The position numbers and the translations under genes are program-made. A stretch of DNA of 64,000 nucleotides from Nocardioides sp. URHA0020. Its GTDB lineage: Bacteria; Actinomycetota; Actinomycetes; Propionibacteriales; Nocardioidaceae. Of the stretch, positions 9,590 through 19,600 are shown piece after piece; the first letter of the stretch is position 1; every line of letters starts with the position of its first letter. The stretch covers positions 7,501 to 71,500 of the forward strand of contig NZ_JIAR01000025.1 of the NCBI RefSeq assembly GCF_000620705.1, given 5' to 3'. The notes beneath the pieces were generated by a model. It was given only the letters and a program-made list of their open reading frames with translations, had not been told where the DNA came from and did no database searches.

Positions 9590-10327
9590 TCAGGGGCGGG
9601 TGGCGAGCACCGTCACCAGGCCGGCGTCCACGGCCGCCTCGACGAGCCGGAAGTCGAACTCCGTGTCGATGTTGAAGGCCTGCGTCTCGGGGATCTGCAG
9701 GGCCAGGAAGCTGCCCTCGTCCAACCAGCTGCGCTCGAGCCGACGGACGAAGTCAGCGCGCCAGAGGTAGAAGTTCCCGTTGAGCTTCAGGAACGATCGT
9801 CCGCTGTCCTGACGCCTGGTCACGCCGGCCGCCTCCGGGAAGGCCCGACGCAGCACGCCGGCAGCGTCGACCTCGACCCCGGTCGAGAACGGGTCGAAGC
9901 CGGGGGCCGAGATGCTGACCACCCCGTCGGACCCGGGATGGGCGTCGAGCAGGCCGATCGCCTCGGTCAGATGTGCCGGGTCACGGACCGGGCTGGTGGG
10001 CTCGAGCAGGAGCACCGCGTCGTACGCAACGCCTTCGTCGGACTCGGCGTAGGCCAGCGCGTGCGCGATCACCGGCCCCGTCGGGGCCGTGTCGGTGGCC
10101 AGCTCGGCCGGGCGGAGGAAGGGTACGTCGGCACCCAGGGCCCGCGACGCGGCGGCGATCTCGGGATCGTCGGTGCTCACGAGCGTGCGGCGCACGGCAG
10201 GTACGGCGCGGGCCGCTGCGATCGAGTGTCCGACCAGCGGGACCCCGGCCAGCTCGCGGAGGTTCTTGCCCGGCAGTCCGCGGGATCCGCCGCGGGCAGG
10301 GACCACGGCCAGGACGCGCTCGATCAT
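9590..10327 (-). CDS. legF: CMP-N,N'-diacetyllegionaminic acid / acylneuraminate cytidylyltransferase (LegF/NeuA type)
   Basis: A 245-residue enzyme activating a nonulosonic acid with CTP to the CMP-sugar. The ATG start is preceded by GGAGAG at seven bases, whereas the upstream in-frame GTG has no ribosome site. Diagnostic motifs: ARGGSRGLPGKN (nucleotide loop, residues about 9-20), LLEPTSPVR, LNGNFYLWR and the metal-binding IDTEFDF near the C-terminus. Divergently transcribed from the CBS-nucleotidyltransferase gene across 126 bp. Legionaminic rather than N-acetylneuraminic acid is inferred from the LegB/LegC partners; the exact stereoisomer cannot be read from sequence. Confidence 0.9.
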   Translation of the reverse strand: MIERVLAVVPARGGSRGLPGKNLRELAGVPLVGHSIAAARAVPAVRRTLVSTDDPEIAAASRALGADVPFLRPAELATDTAPTGPVIAHALAYAESDEGVAYDAVLLLEPTSPVRDPAHLTEAIGLLDAHPGSDGVVSISAPGFDPFSTGVEVDAAGVLRRAFPEAAGVTRRQDSGRSFLKLNGNFYLWRADFVRRLERSWLDEGSFLALQIPETQAFNIDTEFDFRLVEAAVDAGLVTVLATRP

Positions 10328-10453
10328 CTGGGACTCTCCGTTCGGGGACACCCGCCCCTGTCGGTGCGAGGCGCGTGCCCGACCCTATGATGGCCCTGCC
10401 GCGGACATGTGGCGCCCACGCCCCGACTGCCAGAGGCGAACCGGAGCCCACCG
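10328..10453. promoter_or_regulatory. Divergent intergenic region of the nonulosonic acid genes
   Basis: The 126 bp between the CMP-synthetase (minus) and the CBS-nucleotidyltransferase (plus) must carry promoters for both arms. A TATGAT hexamer at 10386-10391 could be a -10 box for the plus-strand operon. I see no convincing -35 partner and no clear operator palindrome. Confidence 0.4.
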
Positions 10454-11503
10454 ATGACGCACGCCGAGGACCACCTTCCAGTCGCTGCCGTCACCTCCAC
10501 CCTCCTCGAGGCGCTCGAGGTGATCGACCGCGGAGCACTGGGCATCTGCTGCCTGGTTGACGACCAGGGCCGCCTGCAGGGCGTCCTCACCGACGGCGAC
10601 GTCCGTCGCGGGCTGATCGCCGGGCACCCCCTGACCGCGCCGGCCATCGGCCACGCGACCGCCAGCCCGCACACGGTCGTCGCCGGCACACCGCGGGCGC
10701 ACGTCCTCGACCTGATGCACGCCTGGCGGGTCTCGGCCATCCCCGAGGTGGACGGTGCCGGCCGGGTCCGCGGCGTCCACGCCCTCTCCGACGTCATCGG
10801 GCCCGCGGAGCTGCCGAACGTCGCGGTGATCATGGCCGGCGGCAAGGGCACCCGCCTGGGCGACCTGACCCGGCAGGTGCCGAAGCCGCTGATGAGGGTC
10901 GCCGGGCGACCGATCGTCGACTGGATCATCCTGGGTCTCGTCGGTGACGGCATCCGCAGGATCTACGTCAGCGTCAACCACCTCGCCGAGCAGATCATCG
11001 AGCACGTCGGTGACGGCCGCGGGCTCGGTGCCGAGGTGCGCTACCTGCGTGAGGACCCCGAGACCCCCTTGGGCACCGGCGGCTCGCTGGCGCTCATCGA
11101 GGATCGGCCCAGCGCGCCGATGCTGGTGATGAACGGCGACCTGATGGTCGACTTCGATGCCCGGCAGCTGCTGCGGTTCCACGCCCAGATGCAGTCTCGG
11201 ATCACGGTGGGCGTCCGCCAGTACTCCCACACGGTCCCCTTCGGAGTGGTCGAGCAGGACGCCGACCTCCGGATCCGGCAGCTCGTCGAGAAGCCCGACC
11301 TCACCGTCTCGATCAACACCGGGGTCTACTGCATCGACCCTGATTTGATCGACCTCGTCCCACCCGACACGATGAGTCACATGCCGGACCTGGTCCAGCG
11401 TTGCCTGGACGACGGGGAGCAGGTCTCGGCCTGGGAGCTCTCCTCGGACTGGCTCGATGTCGGAACCCCGGCGGACCTCGCGCGGGCGAAAGGAACTGGA
11501 TGA
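10454..11503 (+). CDS. ptmE: CBS-domain nucleotidyltransferase, PtmE-like (GDP-sugar forming)
   Basis: A 349-residue protein with a CBS pair (about residues 8-115) followed by a sugar-nucleotide transferase domain (IMAGGKGTRLGDLT about 122-137; PKPLMRVAGRP; MNGDLMVDF). This is the architecture of Campylobacter PtmE, which makes a GDP-activated amino sugar for the legionaminic acid route. Start chosen at the ATG with GGAG seven bases upstream; the earlier GTG at 10409 lacks this. The stop overlaps the next start as ATGA, so it heads a three-gene operon with the dehydratase and aminotransferase. It could also be described as mannose-1-phosphate guanylyltransferase-like, but the context argues for PtmE. 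Confidence 0.85.
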   Translation: MTHAEDHLPVAAVTSTLLEALEVIDRGALGICCLVDDQGRLQGVLTDGDVRRGLIAGHPLTAPAIGHATASPHTVVAGTPRAHVLDLMHAWRVSAIPEVDGAGRVRGVHALSDVIGPAELPNVAVIMAGGKGTRLGDLTRQVPKPLMRVAGRPIVDWIILGLVGDGIRRIYVSVNHLAEQIIEHVGDGRGLGAEVRYLREDPETPLGTGGSLALIEDRPSAPMLVMNGDLMVDFDARQLLRFHAQMQSRITVGVRQYSHTVPFGVVEQDADLRIRQLVEKPDLTVSINTGVYCIDPDLIDLVPPDTMSHMPDLVQRCLDDGEQVSAWELSSDWLDVGTPADLARAKGTG

Positions 11504-12519
11504 GCACGTTGGCCGAGTCCCTCGCGGGGCGCTCCGTCCTGGTGACCGGATCCGACGGGTTCATCGGCAGCCACGTCGTCGAGACCCTGCTGGGCCTGGG
11601 GGCGCGGGTGACGGCGTTCGCGCTCTACAACTCGTTCGGGTCGCTCGGCTGGCTGGACAGCTCGGACGTGTTCGCCGCTGCGGTCGAGTCCGGGCAGGCC
11701 GAGTTCGTGCTCGGCGACATCCGCGACGCCGAGCACGTGTCGGCCGCCGTCGAGGGCGTCGACGTGGTGCTCCACCTCGCCGCGCTCATCGCCATCCCCT
11801 ACTCCTACGTGGCCCCGCGCTCGTACGTCGACACCAACATCACCGGCACCCTCAACGTGCTCGAGGCCGTACGTCGCCACCGGACCCCCCGGCTGGTGCA
11901 CACCTCCACCTCCGAGGTCTACGGGACGCCGCAGACCGTGCCGATCACGGAGGAGCACGCGCTGCGCGGGCAGTCGCCGTACTCAGCGACCAAGATCGCC
12001 GCGGACAAGCTCGCCGAGTCCTACGCGCTGTCCTTCGACACCCCGGTCACGATCCTGCGGCCCTTCAACACCTTCGGCCCCCGCCAGTCGGCCCGTGCGG
12101 TCATCCCCACCGTCCTGGCCCAGCTGCTCGCCGGTGCCGAGGAGCTGCGCCTCGGCTCCATCACGCCCCAGCGCGACTTCACCTTCGTGACCGACACCGC
12201 CCTGGGGTTCGCCCGCGCCGCGGTGGCCGAGGTGGCTCCCGGCACGACGGTGCAGCTCGGAACGGGCCGCACGGTGTCGATCGGGGAGGTCGTCGACATC
12301 GCACGCCGGATCACCGGCTCGAGTGCCGAGGTCGTCGTCGAGGACGAGCGGGTGCGCCCGACGGGGTCCGAGGTCGAGATCCTGCTGTCCGACCCGAGCC
12401 TGGCCAAGGAGCTGATCGGTTGGACCCCGCAGGTCGACCTCGAGACCGGGCTCCAGCGCACCGCCGACTGGATCGCGGGCAACGTCGACCTCGCGACCGC
12501 CCAGCGATACCACCGATGA
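11500..12519 (+). CDS. legB: Nucleotide-N-acetylglucosamine 4,6-dehydratase, LegB type
   Basis: A 339-residue extended short-chain dehydrogenase. Evidence: Rossmann motif GSDGFIGSH (residues about 17-25), the LegB-like segment YNSFGSLGWLD, catalytic Ser/Thr in TSTSEVYGTPQ and the YSATK dyad. LegB proteins remove water from GDP- (or UDP-) GlcNAc to give the 4-keto-6-deoxy sugar, the first committed legionaminic acid step. Upstream AAAGGA gives a good ribosome site; ATGA overlaps join it to both neighbours, implying translational coupling. Length matches the family. Confidence 0.9.
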   Translation: MSTLAESLAGRSVLVTGSDGFIGSHVVETLLGLGARVTAFALYNSFGSLGWLDSSDVFAAAVESGQAEFVLGDIRDAEHVSAAVEGVDVVLHLAALIAIPYSYVAPRSYVDTNITGTLNVLEAVRRHRTPRLVHTSTSEVYGTPQTVPITEEHALRGQSPYSATKIAADKLAESYALSFDTPVTILRPFNTFGPRQSARAVIPTVLAQLLAGAEELRLGSITPQRDFTFVTDTALGFARAAVAEVAPGTTVQLGTGRTVSIGEVVDIARRITGSSAEVVVEDERVRPTGSEVEILLSDPSLAKELIGWTPQVDLETGLQRTADWIAGNVDLATAQRYHR

Positions 12520-13694
12520 CCGACGACCGTGAGCTGAGCGCCCCGGGGGCTCCGGGACCGGTCGGCACCATCCCGCTGGCCACGCCAAACGTCGGCGCGG
12601 CCGAGCGCCTCGCGGTGCTGGCCGCGCTCGACTCCGGCTTCGTCTCCTCCGTCGGCCCCGAGGTGTCGCAGTTCGAGCGCGAGCTCGCCGACCTCGTCGG
12701 GTCCCGGCACGCGGTGGCCACGGCCAGCGGCACGGCCGCCCTGCACGTGGCGCTGCGCCTGGCCGGGGTCGGCCCCGGCGACGAGGTCTTCGTCTCCGAC
12801 TTCACCTTCATCGGCTCGGCCAACCCGGTCGCCTACCTCGGCGCCGAGGTCGTCCTGGTCGACTCCGAGCCCGGCTCCTGGAACATGGACCCCGCGCTCG
12901 TCGAGCAGGAGCTGGACCGTCGTGACCGGTCCGGCGAGCCGATGCCGCGGGCGATCGAGCTGGTCCACGTCCTCGGACAGCCCGCCGACGGTCACCGCAT
13001 CGCTGAGATCGCCCGGCGCCACGGCGTGATGCTGGTCGAGGACGCCGCCGAGAGCCTCGGGGCCGGGTGGGTCGACGAGGACGGCAGCGTCGTCAGCACC
13101 GGCACCCTGGGCGCGCTCGGCGCGTTCTCCTTCAACGGCAACAAGATCGTCACCGCCGGCGGCGGCGGCATGATCGTCACCGATGACGACGAGCTCGCCC
13201 GCCGGGCGCGGCACCTGACCACCCAGGCGAAGGTGCCCGACGTCGGCTACCTGCACGACGAGGTGGGCTACAACTACCGGCTCACCAACCTCGCCGCGGC
13301 GCTCGGCCTGGCGCAGCTGCGTCGGCTCGACGAGTTCGTCGCCGCGAAGCGCGACATCGCGGCCCGGTACGACGCCGCGTTCGCCGACCTGCCGCTGACG
13401 CTGGCGCCTCGGGTGGCCGGCACCGAGTCGACGTACTGGCTCTACTCCGTCCTCGCCGAGGACCAGCCGTCCCGGGACGCGCTGCTCGCGCAGCTCGCCC
13501 GGGCGGGCGTCGGTGCGCGCGCACTGTGGCGTCCGCTGCACCAGCAGCCTCCGTTCAGCGGCGCTCGCACGCTCGGGGGTGACGTCGCCACGGGGCTGTT
13601 CGACCGTGGCCTGTCGCTCCCCTGCTCGACCGACCTCAGGCCCGAGGACCACGATCGCGTCGTGGTCGCGGTGCGGTCCTGGTTCGGCGCCTGA
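12516..13694 (+). CDS. legC: PLP-dependent aminotransferase, LegC type
   Basis: A 392-residue DegT/DnrJ/EryC1-family enzyme that transfers an amino group to C4 of the 4-keto sugar. The PLP lysine lies in FSFNGNKIVTAGGG (about residue 210), with the cofactor Asp in VEDAAES. The start overlaps the dehydratase stop (ATGA). Its last 59 bp overlap, on the opposite strand, the 3' end of the 2-epimerase gene. This is a LegC-type fold by similarity to that subfamily's N-terminal IPLATPNVG and SGFVSSVGP segments. Confidence 0.9.
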   Translation: MTDDRELSAPGAPGPVGTIPLATPNVGAAERLAVLAALDSGFVSSVGPEVSQFERELADLVGSRHAVATASGTAALHVALRLAGVGPGDEVFVSDFTFIGSANPVAYLGAEVVLVDSEPGSWNMDPALVEQELDRRDRSGEPMPRAIELVHVLGQPADGHRIAEIARRHGVMLVEDAAESLGAGWVDEDGSVVSTGTLGALGAFSFNGNKIVTAGGGGMIVTDDDELARRARHLTTQAKVPDVGYLHDEVGYNYRLTNLAAALGLAQLRRLDEFVAAKRDIAARYDAAFADLPLTLAPRVAGTESTYWLYSVLAEDQPSRDALLAQLARAGVGARALWRPLHQQPPFSGARTLGGDVATGLFDRGLSLPCSTDLRPEDHDRVVVAVRSWFGA

Positions 13695-14835
13695 GACGCA
13701 GCGCGGGCTGGCGGTCGACGAAGTGCTTGGCGTGCTGCGGCGGGTCGGCCAGCACGACGTCGACGATCCGGCGGGCGGCCGTGCCGTCGCCGTACGGGTT
13801 GACCACGCGCGCGGCCCGTAGCCGGAAGTCCTCGGCGAGGACGTGCCGCAGCGCGTCGCCGACCGCAGCCTCGCCCTCGTCGGAGGACCAGACGTTGTCC
13901 GCGCGGAGCCGTCCGTGCTGGCGGAGCCCGACGTCGACGGCCGGTACGCCGACGGACGCCGCCTCGATCACGCCCGACGAGGAGTTGCCCACGACGACGT
14001 CACACGACGCGAGGACGGCCGGGTAGCGCGGTCCGAGCGCCTCCACGACCAGCACGCGGTCGTCCTCCTGCTCGACGCGGGTCAGCGCGGCCAGCACCTC
14101 GTTGCGGCCGGCATCCATGCCCGGGTGGGTCGCCACCACCGTGCCGCACACCTCGAGGGTGGCCCGCAGGGCCGCCTCCGCCCAGCGGCCCGAGTCGCGT
14201 GTGCCCGACGCCGTGGGCGGGTGGTAGGTGAAGAGGGCCAGCGGTCGTCGCACCGGCACCCCGAGCAGCGCCTCGAGCTCGGTGTCGTCGAGCCGGCCCT
14301 GCGCCGCCAGGCGGTCGAGCCCCGGCGCCCCGGTGACGTGGATGCGCTCGGGCTCCTCGCCCATCTGCGCGACCCGGTCCGCGGCGTCCTGGGAGGCGAC
14401 GCAGTGCACGTCGGCGAGCTTGGTGACGGCGTGGCGCACGCGCTCGTCGATCGCCCCGCTGGTGACCTCCCCACCGTGGAGATGGACCACCGGCACGCCC
14501 GCCAGCACGTACGGCGGCACGACGTACAGCAGCTCCCACCGGTCACCCAGGACGACCAGGCGCTCGACCGGGTGCTCGACCACCGCGCGACCGGCCCCGG
14601 CCGACATCGCCGGACCGTGGCGCAGCTGGGTCGAGAGGTCGACCTCGCCGAGCGGGCTCGCCAGGGCGATCACCGAGGACACCGAGCCCTCGAGTCGCCG
14701 CGCCAGGTCGTCGGCGTCGAAGGCCAGGCCCGTGAGCACGACGGTCTCGACCTCGGGTCGGGAGGCGAGCTCGGCCAGCACCGGCTGCAACGGGCCGAGA
14801 TCGGCACGCGTGCCGACGAAGACCCCGACCCTCAC
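13636..14835 (-). CDS. legG: Hydrolysing UDP/GDP-sugar 2-epimerase, NeuC/LegG type
   Basis: A 399-residue enzyme releasing nucleotide while inverting C2, giving the free N,N'-diacetylamino-hexose for the synthase. Motifs: VGTRADLGPLQPV at the N-terminus, VLGDRWELL, HLHGGEVTSGAIDE, TGAPGLDRL and GNSSSGVIEA. The GTG start overlaps the stop of the synthase gene as GTGA. The C-terminal 20 residues (Arg-rich) are encoded by DNA that is also the 3' end of the aminotransferase gene on the other strand, giving a tail slightly longer than usual for the family. Confidence 0.9.
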   Translation of the reverse strand: MRVGVFVGTRADLGPLQPVLAELASRPEVETVVLTGLAFDADDLARRLEGSVSSVIALASPLGEVDLSTQLRHGPAMSAGAGRAVVEHPVERLVVLGDRWELLYVVPPYVLAGVPVVHLHGGEVTSGAIDERVRHAVTKLADVHCVASQDAADRVAQMGEEPERIHVTGAPGLDRLAAQGRLDDTELEALLGVPVRRPLALFTYHPPTASGTRDSGRWAEAALRATLEVCGTVVATHPGMDAGRNEVLAALTRVEQEDDRVLVVEALGPRYPAVLASCDVVVGNSSSGVIEAASVGVPAVDVGLRQHGRLRADNVWSSDEGEAAVGDALRHVLAEDFRLRAARVVNPYGDGTAARRIVDVVLADPPQHAKHFVDRQPALRLRRRTRTAPRPRRDRGPRA

Positions 14836-15863
14836 GCGAGCTCGACGTCGGTCGCGGTGATCGGGTCGCCGGCCCGGACCGGGCGGACCACCCGGGCACC
14901 GATGACCGGGGTCGCCGGAGCCAGACCGTGCTCGGGTCGCAGCGTGACCGCGTCGGCGGCGACCACCGTGTGACCGGCGGGCAGGTCGCGGGCCGCGTGC
15001 CAGGAGCGGCGTACGAGCGCGGCGTTCTCCACCTCGGAGGGCATCCGGCGCTTGACACCGTCGCCCAGGGAGGCCGCGGCGTCGCGCACGGCCGTGACGT
15101 AGTCCCGCAGCTCCCCCGGCTCCAGGCTGGCCGCGTGGTCGGGCCCGGGCAGCGTGCGGTCGGTGGTCATGTGCTTCTCCAGCACGGTGGCGCCGAGGGC
15201 GACGGCGACGACGGCACTGGTCAGACCCCGCGTGTGGTCGGACCAGCCGACCGGCACACCGTGCTCCGCGGCGAGGGCCGGGATCACGCGGAGGTTGGCC
15301 TCCTCGATCGGGGCGGGGTACGCCGAGACGCAGTGCAGGAGGGTCACCGACGGTGCCGCCGAGGTGGCGCGGAGCGCTGCCGCGACCTCGTCCTCGTCGC
15401 CCATGCCGGTGGACACCAGCAGGGGCAGACCCAGCTCCGCGAGGGCCTGCAGGAACGGCGTGTTGGTGAGCTCGCCCGACGACGTCTTGATCGCGGCGAC
15501 CCCGAGGCCGGCCAGCAGCCGTGCGCTGCCCAGGTCGAACGGCGTGCTGAGGAAGGTGAGTCCCTCGCCCTCGGCGTGGTCGCGAAGTCGCGCCCACGCC
15601 TCGGTCGGCAGGGTCAGCGCCGCCAGCAGACCGGCTTGGTCCTCCGCGCCGGCCCGGTCGCGCTGGTAGGGGGTGGTCTGCGCGTGCGACGAGACGAGCA
15701 GGGCCGGGTCGAAGGTCTGGAACTTCACGGCGTCGGCGCCAGACCGGACGGCCACGTCGATGAGCTCGTGGGCGCGGCCCTCGTCGCCGTCGTGGTTGAC
15801 GCCCGCCTCGGCGATCACCGTCAGGCGGCCGGGGGGCGGGAAGACGGGGCGTTCGCTGTTCAC
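14832..15863 (-). CDS. legI: Nonulosonic acid (legionaminate) synthase, NeuB/LegI type
   Basis: A 343-residue synthase condensing the six-carbon sugar with phosphoenolpyruvate to a nine-carbon acid. TIM-barrel motifs KFQTFDP, STGMGDEDE, GWSDHT and EKHMTTDR occupy residues about 20-275. A SAF/antifreeze-like domain fills the last about 65 residues (VVAADAVTLRPEHG). Start is a GTG whose GTGA overlaps the acetyltransferase stop; the long upstream frame is not coding. Middle gene of a tightly coupled minus-strand trio (acetyltransferase, synthase, 2-epimerase). Confidence 0.92.
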   Translation of the reverse strand: MNSERPVFPPPGRLTVIAEAGVNHDGDEGRAHELIDVAVRSGADAVKFQTFDPALLVSSHAQTTPYQRDRAGAEDQAGLLAALTLPTEAWARLRDHAEGEGLTFLSTPFDLGSARLLAGLGVAAIKTSSGELTNTPFLQALAELGLPLLVSTGMGDEDEVAAALRATSAAPSVTLLHCVSAYPAPIEEANLRVIPALAAEHGVPVGWSDHTRGLTSAVVAVALGATVLEKHMTTDRTLPGPDHAASLEPGELRDYVTAVRDAAASLGDGVKRRMPSEVENAALVRRSWHAARDLPAGHTVVAADAVTLRPEHGLAPATPVIGARVVRPVRAGDPITATDVELA

Positions 15864-16507
15864 GACGTGGTCCTCTCGAAGCGGTGGCGTTCCCGGGCCG
15901 GTACGCCGAGCACCGAGACATTGTCGGGGACGTCGCGCGTCACGACGGCACCCGCACCGATCACGGCACCCGCGCCCACGGTGACCCCGGGCAGGATCCG
16001 GGCCCCCGACCCGACGAACGCACCTGCGCCCACGGTGGCCGCACCGAGCACGACGGCGGCGGGCGCCACGTGGACGCCGTCGCCGAGGGTCACGTCGTGC
16101 TCGACGACGGCCGCCGTGTTGACGATGACGCCCCGCCCGACCCGGGCACCGGGCCCCACGTGCGCGTGGTGGAAGACCACGGAGGAGCCACCGAGCACCA
16201 CGTCCGGAGACACGGTCGAGGTGAGGGCCGCGGCGGAGAGCAGCAGCGCCGCCGGGATCTGGTCGAGCACCTCGAGGCGACGACGGTTGTCGCCGATCGT
16301 GACGACGATGCGCAGGTCGTGCTGCTGGGCCATCGCGACGGCCGCACTGTCGGACTCCAGGACGTCGACCGACCAGTCGCGCGTCGACAACCCCACGACG
16401 GCGACCAGCTCGGCGACCCCGGCCAGCGCGTGGGCGGCGCTGGCCGCGTGGCCGCCGGCCCCCAACGAGATCCAGGGGGTGAGCACGGGGACGGGTCGCG
16501 ACGACAC
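15860..16507 (-). CDS. legH: Sugar O/N-acetyltransferase, NeuD/PglD-LegH type
   Basis: A 215-residue left-handed beta-helix acetyltransferase. An N-terminal Rossmann-like sugar-binding half (ISLGAGGHAASAAHAL) is followed by hexapeptide repeats (about residues 85-195, e.g. VGAGAFVGSGARILPG), and the expected catalytic His is present in VVEHDV. In legionaminic pathways this protein acetylates the C4 amine; NeuD relatives can also O-acetylate. A GTG start heads the minus-strand operon, with a 104-bp upstream gap that should contain its promoter. Confidence 0.85.
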   Translation of the reverse strand: MSSRPVPVLTPWISLGAGGHAASAAHALAGVAELVAVVGLSTRDWSVDVLESDSAAVAMAQQHDLRIVVTIGDNRRRLEVLDQIPAALLLSAAALTSTVSPDVVLGGSSVVFHHAHVGPGARVGRGVIVNTAAVVEHDVTLGDGVHVAPAAVVLGAATVGAGAFVGSGARILPGVTVGAGAVIGAGAVVTRDVPDNVSVLGVPARERHRFERTTS

Positions 16508-16611
16508 CGCCCGAGTCTAGGGTCTGCGCCGTCGGCGATCGGCCGAGCGACCCGCGAGCGTCGATCCGGACCCCGCGATCCGGCCGGCCGGGCTCCGCGG
16601 GGCCGGACCGC

Positions 16612-19600
16612 CTAGAAGTCGTACGTCGTGCGCACGCCCTCGAGCCAGCTGCGCACCGAGGCCAGGCCCCACGCGTCGATGAGCTCCAGCGCCCGGTCGG
16701 CATGCCTTGCGGCCCCCTGGCGATCACCGGCGCCGCGGGCAGCCATCGCCAGGAACGCGTCGACCGGGCCGAAGAGCAGGCCGTCGGGTCCGGAGGCGCG
16801 GCCGGCGTACGGCGTCAACCGCTCGTAGGCGCGCTCGGCGAGCCCGGTGTCCTGGAAGTACAGCGCGACCTCGGCCGTCTGGCACCAGAGCGGGGTCGAG
16901 AAGGCGAGCTCCTGGTCGAGGACGCCGGCCAGCTCGTGGGCGGAGAACCGCGCGGTCGCGGCGTCCCGGTCGCCGCCGCGCCACAGGGCGGCGATCGCGA
17001 AGGGCTGCATCGGGTAGCCGGACTCGATGCGGGCGATGACGTCGGGTGCGGCGTCGAGCGGACGGCCCTGCCAGATCCGCAGGGCGAAGGTGTCGATGTG
17101 GCGGTCGACCGACAGCTCCTCGTCGCCTCCGGTGCGGCTCATCAGGGCGATCCGCCCCTCGATGGCGGCCAGGACGACCTCGCAGTGATCGAGCCGACCG
17201 GCCGCGGCCGACCACGCCAGCTCGACCTCGTCGAGCACGAGCTCGGCGTACACCACCCGCAGGCGGGCGGCCTGCGCGCGAGCGTCCCTGAGCGCGGCCA
17301 TCATCTCGTCGGGCCGGCCGAGCTCGCCGAGCATCACCGTGAGCATCGTCAGCCCCATGACCAGCGCGTGGTCCTGGTGGGTGTCGCGCGCGAGCACGAC
17401 CGCCTCCGCCACGAGCTCGACCCGGGCGTCCGCAGTCGCAGGGACCCATGTCGACATCGCGGTGTGCAGCAGCACGTCGCACACCAGGGCCGGGTCGCCC
17501 AGCCGGTGGGCCATCGCCACGGCCTCGTCGCACAGCAGGGCGCGCTCGGCGATCGACGCGTTCTCCCGCAGCTCGTTGGCGAGGCTCATCAGGACGCGGC
17601 AGCGCAGCTCGGTCTCGTCGGGCGGCAGCTCCTGGAGCGCCCGACGAAGTGCACCGACGACCCCCTCGTGGACGGTGCCGAAGGCCGCCGAGCGCCACAG
17701 CATCCGGTGCGAGGTCTGGGTCGCGGCGCGGGCGAGCAGAGTGACGTCGTCGAGCTCCTCGGCGGTGGCGATCGCGCGTTCGACCGTGACGATGAGCTCG
17801 GGCAGCATGGCGGCCCACCGGTAGACGTCGATCGCCTGCTGCAGGAGCCCGGCCCGGTCCCTCAGGTCGGCGGCCGGGTCGGCGGCCTGGAGCTCCAGGG
17901 CCTCCTCGAGCAGCTCGGCCGCGTCCGGGTAGGCGTAGACCCGGGTCGCGGCCTCCGCAGCGACGGCGAGGGCGCGCCAGGTGTGGGACACGTACGCCGG
18001 CCCGGCCGCTCGCCAGTGCGACGCGGCCTCGGCCTCTCGACCGACGCGGTCCTCGAGCAGCTCGGCCACCAGGGCGTGGGTGCGCGCCAGCCGGGACGCG
18101 GTCATCGTGGCGCACAGGACGTCGCGCACCAGGGCGTGGGAGAACCGGAAGACGTCGACGCCCTCCTCGTGCAGGAGCCCGGCGTCGGCGGCGGGCTCGA
18201 CCGCGTCGAGCAGCTCGTCCTCCTGCATCCGCGTCACCGCCGCGAGGGTGTCCAGGTCGAACCCGCGACCGATGATCGCCGCCGTGCGGAGCACGGTCAC
18301 GGTGACGTCGGGCAGCACGTCGATGCGACGGCCGACGACCTCGGCGACCGCCGTGGGCAGCGCCGGGTCGTCGAGCAGCTCGGCGACATCTCGCTCGGAG
18401 TCGGCGGCCGCGAGGCGGGCGAACTCCACGACGAACAAGGGGTTGCCGCCGGTGCGCTGGTGAAGCTCGGTGGCGGCCTCGGCGCCCAGCTCGACGCCGG
18501 CCACCTCGGCGACGACGCCGCGGGTGCCGGCGACATCCAGGCCGGTGAGCTCGCGGCGTACGGCGTGCCGACGGGCGAGCGCCTCGGCCACGGCGCCGAG
18601 GTCGCGACCGACCTCCGTCTGGGTGCGCCACGTCGCCACGACCAGCAGGCGCTCGTGGGTGACCGACTCGGCGAGCAGGCGGAGCACGCCGAGGGTCGAG
18701 GGATCGGCCCAGTGCAGGTCCTCCAGCACCAGCAGCACCGGCTGCTCGGCGGCTGCCGCGCACACCGCCCGGGCGACGTCGGCGCGGACCCGGAAGAGGC
18801 CGCCGGCCTCCTGGCCGGCCTCCGGCGCGGCGAACGGTCTGCCCAGGGTCTGCAGCGCCGACAGCCACGGCGAGAGGGGCGGCGCCCCGTCGTCCTGCGA
18901 GCACTGGCCGACCGCCACCGAGCATCCTTGCTGTGCTGCCGTCTCGGCCAGCTCGGCGGCCAGCCGGGACTTGCCGATCCCCGGCTCCCCGGTGAGGACC
19001 ACGAAGCCGGGCCTGCCCTCGAGGCTGTCGTCCAGCGCCGAGCGCAGGTCGGCCAGCTCGGGATCGCGGCCCAGCATCGTCCACGGCTCGCGTCGCAGCT
19101 GGAGGGCGCCGGTGGGCCGCGGCTGGGGCGGATCGACCTCGGCCGCCACGACCGAGGGGTCCTGGCGCAGGATCGCCGCGTGGAGGGCCTGGAGCGGTGG
19201 GCTGGGGTCCACCCCGAGCTCCTCGGCGAGCCGGTCGCGCAGCTCGTCGAGCACGGCCAGCGCATCGGCCCGCCGGTCCTCGCGGGCCAGGGCGACGGCG
19301 CGCAGGGCCCACCACCGCTCGTGCAGCGGGTGCCGCGCGGTCTGCGCCTCGAGCTCGGCCCTCACGACGTCGTGCAGCCCGAGCGCCAGCCGGCCGACGA
19401 CCCGCAGCTCCTCCGCCATCCGTCGCAGGTCCTCGAGCCGCGCCCGGTGGGCCACCGCTGCCGGGTGCTCGCCGAGCTCGGCGTACGGCGTCCCGCGCCA
19501 CAGCGACAGTGCCAGGTCCACCTGGTCGAGCGCGGCCTCGACGGTCTCGCGCTCGTGGGGCACGATCCGGGGGCGCAGGTGGTCGGGCACGACGGACAGG

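Noticed and set aside
9590..10351. GTG start at 10351 for the CMP-synthetase
   Set aside because: No ribosome site; the ATG at 10327 has GGAGAG at good distance and begins at the conserved N-terminus.
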